This document shows positions 1 to 4,674 of a DNA stretch of 5,160 nt, in pieces. The stretch spans positions 1-5,160 of the forward strand of contig JAQCKY010000230.1 in the NCBI GenBank assembly GCA_027592155.1. The letters are read 5' to 3'. Below the pieces are notes generated by a model. The model saw only the letters and a list, made by a program, of their open reading frames with translations, searched no databases and was not told where the DNA came from. Each line of letters starts with the position of its first letter. Positions within the stretch are counted from its first letter, which is position 1. The stretch comes from Pseudomonadota bacterium. Lineage in GTDB: Bacteria; Pseudomonadota; Alphaproteobacteria; Rhodospirillales; UBA2165. Made by a program: the position numbers and the translations under genes.

Positions 1-371
1 ATATAGACCGTCAATGTCGTTTCCGGATCGGTGGCCGTCACCAGACCTTCATCCACCGCAAAGGGGCCGACCCCAGCAAGCATATTGCCGCAATTCTGCA
101 ATGTGCTGGTTTTGGGTTCATCGACAACGACTTGAACGAACAGAAAGTCGAGATCGACGCCGGGGCGCTCCGAGCGTTTAACGACGGCGACCTTGCTGGT
201 GAGCGAATCCGCACCACCCATACCGTCAATCTGGCGGCCGTCGGGTGATCCCATAACCGATAACAACACCTGTTCCCGTATTGCCGGATCAGCCGGTAAA
301 TCAGCCGCATGGAAGTAGGCGCCTTTCGACGTCCCGCCCCGCATCCAAACACAAGGTATTTTTGTTTGCAT
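1..371 (-). CDS. 4-oxalomesaconate tautomerase, GalD/LigU type (PrpF family), 5' part only
   Basis: This is the first 123 codons of a PrpF-superfamily protein; the rest lies beyond the left edge (the family is usually about 350-390 residues). The translation begins MQTKIPCVWMRGGTSKGAYF. Family blocks follow: VMGSPDGRQIDGMGGADSLTSK (residues 39-60), a FLFVQVVVDE strand (76-85) and NCGNMLAGVGPFA (93-105). The family has a two-lobed diaminopimelate-epimerase-like fold. The conserved Lys60 and Cys94 lie in the expected SLTSK and NCGN motifs. From memory these blocks match GalD (gallate pathway) and LigU (lignin-aromatics pathway) more closely than propionate-pathway PrpF, so the likely reaction is isomerisation of 4-oxalomesaconate in the cytosol. 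I chose the ATG at 371 because AAGGGG lies 6 nt upstream; the in-frame ATG at 377 would leave no spacing. No other aromatic-ring gene is visible, so the exact substrate is inference. Confidence 0.87.
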   Translation of the reverse strand, partial: MQTKIPCVWMRGGTSKGAYFHAADLPADPAIREQVLLSVMGSPDGRQIDGMGGADSLTSKVAVVKRSERPGVDLDFLFVQVVVDEPKTSTLQNCGNMLAGVGPFAVDEGLVTATDPETTLTVY

Positions 372-377
372 TATCAT

Positions 378-383
378 CCCCTT
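378..383 (-). promoter_or_regulatory. Ribosome binding site of the tautomerase gene
   Basis: AAGGGG on the minus strand lies 6 nt before the ATG at 371. It overlaps the alternative ATG at 377 closely enough to rule that start out, so it decides the start. Confidence 0.6.
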
Positions 384-401
384 ATTCCGCGATCAGGGAT
401 A

Positions 402-430
402 ATTCTACGCACTATCGAGGGAACAGAAAA
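402..430 (-). promoter_or_regulatory. Possible sigma-70-like promoter of the tautomerase gene
   Basis: On the minus strand, TTTTCT (425-430) and TAGAAT (402-407) are separated by 17 nt. The -10 hexamer matches 5 of 6 consensus positions, but the -35 matches only 3 of 6. Transcription would start about 24 nt before the ATG at 371, just downstream of the terminator-like hairpin at 446-473. That would let the tautomerase gene be expressed independently of the upstream gene. The prediction is weak and rests on hexamer matching by eye. Confidence 0.25.
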
Positions 431-445
431 GCACCCTGAACGGAA

Positions 446-473
446 AGGGGCCGATCCTAAAGGACCGGCCCCT
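446..473 (-). terminator. Rho-independent-like terminator after the binding-protein-like gene
   Basis: The two 12-nt arms (446-457 and 462-473) flank the 4-nt loop at 458-461. In the minus-strand RNA the stem is AGGGGCCGGUCC paired with GGAUCGGCCCCU: 11 Watson-Crick pairs and one G-U wobble, with a UUUA loop. In plus-strand RNA the wobble becomes an A-C mismatch, so the minus strand is the favoured direction. The 3' arm ends in a short U run (UUU, then CCGUU), poorer than a textbook U tract. It lies about 110 nt after the stop at 585 and before the tautomerase gene, so it probably ends transcription of the former. Confidence 0.6.
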
Positions 474-480
474 CTCGTCA

Positions 481-517
481 CCGACCTCCGCTAACAGAGT
501 GAAGCGGCAAAGGTCGG
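481..517 (-). other. Bulged hairpin in the 3' untranslated region
   Basis: CCGACCT (481-487) pairs with AGGTCGG (511-517), and directly inside it CCGCT (488-492) pairs with AGCGG (503-507). This gives 12 base pairs interrupted by a 3-nt bulge (508-510) and closed by a 10-nt loop. It sits between the stop-codon hairpin and the terminator-like hairpin, so the transcript end of the upstream gene would be strongly folded. No function can be assigned from sequence alone. Confidence 0.4.
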
Positions 518-565
518 GTTCTGCGGCGGCTTTATCGAAGCAACGTGGCCGGTTGGCCCCTCCCC

Positions 566-586
566 GATCGACCAAACGGGTCGATC
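566..586 (-). other. Hairpin overlapping the stop codon of the binding-protein-like gene
   Basis: A perfect 8-bp inverted repeat, GATCGACC (566-573) and GGTCGATC (579-586), encloses a 5-nt loop. It shares two bases with the TGA stop (585-587). A G-rich stretch rather than U residues follows on the minus strand, so it is not an intrinsic terminator by itself. It may protect the 3' end or be part of a larger fold with the two hairpins downstream. Confidence 0.4.
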
Positions 587-1481
587 ACTCGCCTGCGACT
601 GCCATCGCGTAATCAAATTCCGGCGCTTCATCGAAAATTTTGCGCTGATGGATCCAGTCTTGAGTCTCTTGGAAGGTTTCCTGTGTATAGGGCAGGAAGA
701 CAATCCGTTCGCCGGCACCGAAACGCCGGACATCGACTTTGTCGCGATAGCGTTCCGGGATCTGGTCAGCGAAATAATGGGTGTATTTCTCAGGCCGCAA
801 ATCGAGATCCATCTGCGCCCGTTTGAGTGCGTTAAAGTATTTCTCGACATCCGCTTGATCGACGTCATCCGGAAACATGAAGGTAATCATGAAGCTGCAA
901 TCGACAATTCGCCGCAACCCCAACGCCTCACCCACTTGGTAACTCAATCCCCAGAGACTAGAAGCCGGCAGGTCACCGTCATAAGCGAGATCGACACGCG
1001 CCCAGGGCAGGCCGACAAATTTGATGTTGATGTCTTCGGGCTTCAAGAAGGGTTCGAGGGCTTGGATCGTCGTGTAGTGGCTACCGGACTGATAGCCAAC
1101 GGCGACTTCCTTTCCGGCAAGCTGCTCTGGGGCCGTAATATCAGAATCGGCCGGCACCATAATTGCCCCGGGCGTCACGACATAGGCTTTGCCCCACATC
1201 GTACCGATATTGTTTGCGGCGGCATTGTTAACCGTCCAATGGCAGGCACAACTAATGTCGGAACGGCCCTCACCTTTGTTGCCCGCGCCCTCTTGATAAG
1301 CCTGATAAGCCCCCCTCTTTCTCTCCTTAGGCTTTCCAGTTTCAGGATCGATATCCTTTGGCGCATCGCCTCTTCCGCCGGACAGTTCATAGTCCAACCC
1401 TTCATCCTTAAAATAGCCCTTTTCATGGGCAATCATTTCTTGAAGCCGTCCATGAGGCTGAATGATGAATTTTTTTGACAT
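585..1481 (-). CDS. NMT1/THI5-like substrate-binding-protein-fold protein without a signal peptide
   Basis: This 298-residue protein has the core signatures of the NMT1/THI5/SsuA-type binding-protein fold. These are an N-terminal strand with HEKGYFKDEGLDYEL (residues 19-33), the hinge-lobe stretch VTPGAIMVPADSDITAPEQL (102-121), GKEVAVGYQSGSHYTTIQAL (123-142), and a helix-rich C-terminal part with a DVEKYFNALKRAQ helix (211-223). It starts MSKKFIIQPHGR with no hydrophobic leader, lipobox or twin-arginine motif, so a cytosolic location is inferred. Residues 34-74 form a hydrophilic, Gly/Lys/Arg-rich insert, followed by SCACHW (77-82). Such proteins are usually annotated as ABC-transporter binding proteins, but the fold also includes cytosolic enzymes (THI5 pyrimidine synthase, 4,5-dihydroxyphthalate decarboxylase). 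No partner permease or ATPase of the nitrate/taurine type is nearby. The neighbouring tautomerase hints at an aromatic-acid role. The start at 1481 has AGGAG 9 nt upstream; longer in-frame starts at 1505 and 1535 lack this support. Confidence 0.85.
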   Translation of the reverse strand: MSKKFIIQPHGRLQEMIAHEKGYFKDEGLDYELSGGRGDAPKDIDPETGKPKERKRGAYQAYQEGAGNKGEGRSDISCACHWTVNNAAANNIGTMWGKAYVVTPGAIMVPADSDITAPEQLAGKEVAVGYQSGSHYTTIQALEPFLKPEDINIKFVGLPWARVDLAYDGDLPASSLWGLSYQVGEALGLRRIVDCSFMITFMFPDDVDQADVEKYFNALKRAQMDLDLRPEKYTHYFADQIPERYRDKVDVRRFGAGERIVFLPYTQETFQETQDWIHQRKIFDEAPEFDYAMAVAGE

Positions 1482-1579
1482 TTTTTCTGTCTCCTGCGTC
1501 GTCATTTGTAAGTTGCGATAGATTATCAATTGCATTTAAATTGGTGAAATGGATAATTCATATACAGTACATTGATAAG
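1482..1579. promoter_or_regulatory. Divergent promoter/operator region between the LysR and binding-protein-like genes
   Basis: This AT-rich spacer of 98 bp separates two divergent genes, the usual site for a LysR operator. Visible symmetry includes a perfect 8-bp pair TTATCAAT (1523-1530) and ATTGATAA (1571-1578); ATTATC (1522-1527) with GATAAT (1552-1557); CAATT-N7-AATTG (1527-1543); and the palindrome ATTTAAAT (1534-1541). The two GATAAT hexamers point in opposite directions, each 5/6 to the -10 consensus, and could serve the two promoters. On the plus strand TTGCAT (1530-1535) lies 16 nt before GATAAT; an alternative is TTGCGA (1513-1518), 17 nt, TTAAAT (1536-1541). None has a strong -35, as expected for an activator-dependent promoter. 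Exact start sites cannot be read from sequence. Confidence 0.5.
1491..1495 (-). promoter_or_regulatory. Ribosome binding site of the binding-protein-like gene
   Basis: AGGAG on the minus strand lies 9 nt before the ATG at 1481. It supports the short MSKKF start over two longer in-frame starts, and so supports the absence of any N-terminal export signal. Confidence 0.65.
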
Positions 1580-2485
1580 ATGAATTTAGCCTCGGTCGAT
1601 CTAAACCTCCTCGTCGCCTTCGACGCGCTGATGGAACACCGTCACGTGACCCGAGCCGGTGACGCCATCGGGCTTAGTCAGCCGGCGATGAGCAACGCCC
1701 TCTCCCGACTCCGCAACCTGTTCGACGATCACCTTTTGGTCCGCACGGGACGCGGCATGGAGCCGACACCCCGTGCGGTCGAATTGTATGAGCCCGCCCG
1801 CCTGGCGCTGCTTCAAATCGACGAACTGGTAAGCGGCAGGGTCCATTTTTTACCGACCGAGGTAGAACGCACTTTCCGCGTTGCGATCGCCGAAGACACC
1901 TCGATTTCTATCGTGCCCAAACTGTATCGGGAACTTTCGATCCAGGCGCCGGGCATTAAGCTGGATATCCAAAGCACCGATAATATTCCCGGTGTCGAAC
2001 TCCTCACCAGTGGCGACTGTGACATCGCAATCGGCCGTATCCCGCCCAACGCCCCCACACACATCCACAGCGAACCCCTGTTCGATCAAAATTTCGTCTG
2101 CATGGCGCGCAAGGGGCATCCGGCTTTCAGGTCCAAACTGACTCTAAAACGCTATCTGGAATTTCCCCATATTCATGTTAAGCCAACCCGACGGCCGACA
2201 AGCTTCATCGATGAGTATCTATCAACGCAAGGATTGAAACGGAACATTGCGGTGTCCGTTTCGCTTTCACAGGTCGTTCCGTCCCTGCTACCGGGCTCGA
2301 ACCTAATCGCGGACCTGCCGGAACGCATGGCGCGCGATGTCGCGGCCAACCTGGACGTGGTGGTACGCGATCTTCCGTTTGAAGCCGGGAGCATCACGAC
2401 CGTCGTTGGTTGGCATCATCGCAATGAGCAAGACGCGGGGCATCGTTGGTTCCGAGACCTGGTTCGAGAACTGGGAAAAGAGTAA
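1580..2485 (+). CDS. LysR-type transcriptional regulator (NodD/NahR/LinR-like subgroup)
   Basis: This is a full-length 301-residue LysR-family regulator. The N-terminal winged helix-turn-helix spans about residues 6-65. It opens VDLNLLVAFDALMEHRHVTR and contains the recognition-helix motif LSQPAMSNALSRLRNLFDD (32-50), followed by LLVRTGRGMEPTPRA. The effector-binding periplasmic-binding-type domain covers about 95-298, starting FRVAIAEDTSISIVPKL and ending in WHHRNEQDAGHRWFRDLV. The leader and the C-terminal WH-R-----HRWFR pattern are typical of the NodD/NahR/LinR branch, many of whose members sense aromatic compounds. The start is the first ATG giving the canonical N terminus; no good Shine-Dalgarno precedes it, so the leader may be short. 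The gene is divergent from the binding-protein-like gene, which it probably controls, and converges with the dpp operon. The effector is unknown; an aromatic acid is an inference from the tautomerase neighbour. Confidence 0.93.
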   Translation: MNLASVDLNLLVAFDALMEHRHVTRAGDAIGLSQPAMSNALSRLRNLFDDHLLVRTGRGMEPTPRAVELYEPARLALLQIDELVSGRVHFLPTEVERTFRVAIAEDTSISIVPKLYRELSIQAPGIKLDIQSTDNIPGVELLTSGDCDIAIGRIPPNAPTHIHSEPLFDQNFVCMARKGHPAFRSKLTLKRYLEFPHIHVKPTRRPTSFIDEYLSTQGLKRNIAVSVSLSQVVPSLLPGSNLIADLPERMARDVAANLDVVVRDLPFEAGSITTVVGWHHRNEQDAGHRWFRDLVRELGKE

Positions 2486-2590
2486 TACCCTTCAGACGAT
2501 CTGCCCACATAACCTGTATTGGGGCAGGCGACGCCCATGACCGCCCACCCCTTCACGCCCAAAAGCTGGCTGACCGGAGTTATCGGATCG
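2486..2590. other. Convergent intergenic spacer with a weak hairpin
   Basis: These 105 bp separate the ends of the LysR gene (plus strand) and the DppF-like gene (minus strand). The only symmetry I see is CTGCCC (2501-2506) against GGGCAG (2522-2527), a 6-bp stem with a 15-nt loop and no U tract in either direction. It could be part of a bidirectional, possibly Rho-assisted, terminator, but it is not convincing. No gene or promoter is supported here. Confidence 0.3.
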
Positions 2591-3586
2591 TCAGGCAGCG
2601 TTCGCCGCGGTCTCGGTGTAAAGGTGACATTCGACGAGGCCTTTGTCGTCTTGAAGGATACCGGGTAGCGTCGTCATGCATTGCGGCATGCACTCTGCAC
2701 AGCGGGGGTGGAACACACAGCCCGAGGGCGGATCCAGCGGATTGGGGAAATCGCCGTCGGACGCCGATCCCGGCAGGCCGAGCGACGGGTCCGGCGTCAG
2801 AACCGAGTTCAACAGCATCTTCGTATAGGGGTGACGCGGGTTGGCGAAGACCTCACTGGAGGCCCCATATTCGATCAATCTGCCGAGGTACATGACGGCG
2901 AGCTGATCCGCCATATGTTCGACCACCGCCAAATTATGGCTGATGAAAACATAGGTCAGGTTCAACTCTTTCCGTAAATCTTGCAGCAGGTTCAATATCT
3001 GCGCCTGCACCGAAACATCGAGAGCCGACGTCGGCTCGTCGCAAATCAAGACTTCCGGCTTCATCACCAACGCCCGAGCAATCGCCACCCGTTGGCGCTG
3101 ACCACCGGAAAGCTGACTGGGATAGGAATAGAGCAACCGGCGCGGCAACCCGACCATCTCCATGATCTCCTCGACCCGTTTCTTGCGCTCTTCCGAGGTT
3201 CCCACATTGTGAACGTTGAGTGGGAGCGCAATGATCGACGCAAGTGTCTTACGGGGATTGAGCGATGAATAAGGGTCCTGGAATACCGGTTGAACCCGGC
3301 GCGCGATCGAATGACGATCCACATTTTGGAGGGGTTCACCCTCGAAATAGATATCACCCGTGCTCGGCGGCAACAGCCCCAGAAGCATCTTGGCCAGTGT
3401 GGTTTTCCCGCAGCCGGATTCACCGACCACGGCCAGTACCTCACCGCGTTGAACCTTCAGATTGACATCTTGCACGGCCCGCAGGGTTTTCTTCTCTGCG
3501 AATAGCCCACGGCCGATCGTGAAGTTTCGCCCAAGATTCTGGCATTCAATTACCGCGTTAGGGTCATTGGGTGTTGATGCGTTCAT
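2591..3586 (-). CDS. dppF: Peptide ABC transporter ATP-binding protein, DppF/OppF type
   Basis: This 331-residue cytoplasmic ATPase would be one of two unequal motors of a Dpp/Opp-type importer, hydrolysing ATP to drive peptide or related solute uptake. All nucleotide-binding motifs are intact: Walker A GESGCGKT (55-62), Q-loop Gln103 in VFQDPYSSLNPR, signature LSGGQRQRV (159-167), Walker B VLICDE with Glu184, D-loop SALD (187-190) and switch His217. A C-terminal oligopeptide-transporter extension (about 235-325) has HPYT (252-255) and cysteines 290, 296, 299, 303 and 320. The YSSLNPR variant and the LSGGQ signature with Gln mark it as the F rather than the D subunit. Its ATG shares one base with the upstream stop (TAATG), implying translational coupling; only a weak GGCGG lies upstream. 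Substrate (dipeptides, oligopeptides, opines, other) cannot be told from the ATPase, so the symbol is by family. Confidence 0.93.
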   Translation of the reverse strand: MNASTPNDPNAVIECQNLGRNFTIGRGLFAEKKTLRAVQDVNLKVQRGEVLAVVGESGCGKTTLAKMLLGLLPPSTGDIYFEGEPLQNVDRHSIARRVQPVFQDPYSSLNPRKTLASIIALPLNVHNVGTSEERKKRVEEIMEMVGLPRRLLYSYPSQLSGGQRQRVAIARALVMKPEVLICDEPTSALDVSVQAQILNLLQDLRKELNLTYVFISHNLAVVEHMADQLAVMYLGRLIEYGASSEVFANPRHPYTKMLLNSVLTPDPSLGLPGSASDGDFPNPLDPPSGCVFHPRCAECMPQCMTTLPGILQDDKGLVECHLYTETAANAA

Positions 3587-4635
3587 TACTGTGCCGCCGT
3601 TACAAATGCGCCGGATTTAAGATTTATAGCTGCCTGTTCCGAGCCAAGATGGCATAGGTAGCTCCGCATATCGCTCAGCGATTGTTCGGGAACATTGCCG
3701 TGGGTGCAAGCGTCCATGACATAGGGACAGCGGTTTCGGAACATGCATCCATCCTGGTCCCCGACCAGAGCCGGCACCATACCCTTGATCGCGCCTAGAT
3801 GAGAGCCAGGCTCCGACTTGCCGGGGATCGGGATACATTCCAGCAGGCCCTGAGTATAGGGATGGCTGGGGGTCGCGAACACCTGCGTCGCGGTCCCTTG
3901 CTCCACGATCCGGCCCGCATACATGACCGCGACCCGGTCCGCCATTCTGGCGACGACCCCCAAATCATGGGTAATCAGAACCAGCGCCATATTGAACTCG
4001 TCTTGAAGGTCGGCGAGCAAATGCAGAATTTGAGCCTGAATCGTAACATCCAATGCCGTCGTTGGCTCATCCGCCATGATCATAATCGGATCGCACATCA
4101 GCGTCATCGCGATCATCACCCGTTGCCGTAGGCCGCCGGAGAGTTGATGGGGAAACTGGCCCAGCCGGCTTTTCACCGCCGTAATACCCACCCGGTTCAG
4201 TAAATACTCCGCCCTGTCCTTCGCTTCTTGCCGCGTTCCCTTGCCGTGACGGGTATAAATCTCCTCCATCTGGTTTCCGATCGTATAGACCGGGTTCAGG
4301 GAGGTCATCGGATCCTGAAAGATCATCCCCATCCGATTACCTCGAATATTGGAGAAATCCCGTTCTTTAAGGCTCATGAGATCGACGCCTTCCAGACTGA
4401 GCGTCGTGGCCGTGAGCGTGGCTTTTCGCGGCAACAGGCCCATCACGGCCAGCGATGTAATCGATTTACCGCAACCGGATTCACCGACGATGCAAAGCGT
4501 CTCGCCGCGGTCGACATGAAAGGAAACATCCGTTACTGCGTGTAACGTTCCGGCAGGAACCGCAATATCGACATTGAGGTTTTTAACGAGAAGCGTCGGG
4601 TCGCTATCTCTTAATTTGCTTACTGGATCGCTCAA
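3586..4635 (-). CDS. dppD: Peptide ABC transporter ATP-binding protein, DppD/OppD type
   Basis: This is the second ATPase of the importer, partner of the DppF-like protein encoded next. Numbering from the longer GTG reading (start 4656, 356 residues): Walker A GESGCGKS (58-65), Q-loop Gln114 in MIFQDPMTSLNP, signature LSGGLRQRV (172-180), Walker B IMIMADE with Glu197, D-loop TALD (200-203) and switch His230. The C-terminal oligopeptide extension has HPYTQGLL (265-272) and cysteines 304, 310, 317 and 335. The signature has Leu where most relatives have Met. I prefer the TTG at 4635 (349 residues, N terminus reading SDPVSKLRDSDPTLL after the initiator) because AGGGG lies 7 nt upstream. The in-frame GTG at 4656 directly abuts its only purine run. 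An ATG at 4652 is out of frame and stops after a few codons. The gene follows the permease gene by 18-39 bp, depending on the start, in one operon. Confidence 0.93.
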   Translation of the reverse strand: MSDPVSKLRDSDPTLLVKNLNVDIAVPAGTLHAVTDVSFHVDRGETLCIVGESGCGKSITSLAVMGLLPRKATLTATTLSLEGVDLMSLKERDFSNIRGNRMGMIFQDPMTSLNPVYTIGNQMEEIYTRHGKGTRQEAKDRAEYLLNRVGITAVKSRLGQFPHQLSGGLRQRVMIAMTLMCDPIMIMADEPTTALDVTIQAQILHLLADLQDEFNMALVLITHDLGVVARMADRVAVMYAGRIVEQGTATQVFATPSHPYTQGLLECIPIPGKSEPGSHLGAIKGMVPALVGDQDGCMFRNRCPYVMDACTHGNVPEQSLSDMRSYLCHLGSEQAAINLKSGAFVTAAQ

Positions 4636-4642
4636 TCTAAAT

Positions 4643-4647
4643 CCCCT
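4643..4647 (-). promoter_or_regulatory. Ribosome binding site favouring a TTG start for the DppD-like gene
   Basis: AGGGG on the minus strand lies 7 nt before the in-frame TTG at 4635. The competing GTG at 4656 has AAGGGG with essentially no spacing, too close for normal initiation. Confidence 0.45.
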
Positions 4648-4674
4648 GTCATCCACCCCTTATCGTCCGGGCTT

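Noticed and set aside
38..352. A 104-codon minus-strand open frame
   Set aside because: It is an out-of-frame shadow of the tautomerase gene on the same strand; the PrpF-family motifs are in the other frame.
491..868. A 125-codon minus-strand open frame overlapping the end of the binding-protein-like gene
   Set aside because: It is mostly a shifted-frame shadow of that gene. Its last part crosses the hairpin region without any family signature, so I do not count it as a gene in the spacer.
648..1478. A 276-codon open frame on the plus strand, antisense to almost all of the binding-protein-like gene
   Set aside because: It lies wholly opposite a gene with clear family motifs and a ribosome binding site, and its translation shows no recognisable domain. 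Long antisense open frames are common opposite GC-rich coding sequence.
2501..2527. Candidate terminator for the LysR gene
   Set aside because: The 6-bp stem with a 15-nt loop and no T run on either strand is too weak to call an intrinsic terminator; it is noted only within the spacer entry.
2537..2668. A short plus-strand frame starting MTAHPFTPKSW in the convergent spacer
   Set aside because: No convincing ribosome binding site, no recognisable motif, and over half of it is antisense to the DppF-like gene's 3' end.
2446..2895. A 149-codon plus-strand open frame running from the LysR end into the antisense of the DppF-like gene
   Set aside because: Its composition is arginine- and serine-rich and typical of a shadow frame, there is no ribosome binding site, and most of it lies opposite well-supported coding sequence.
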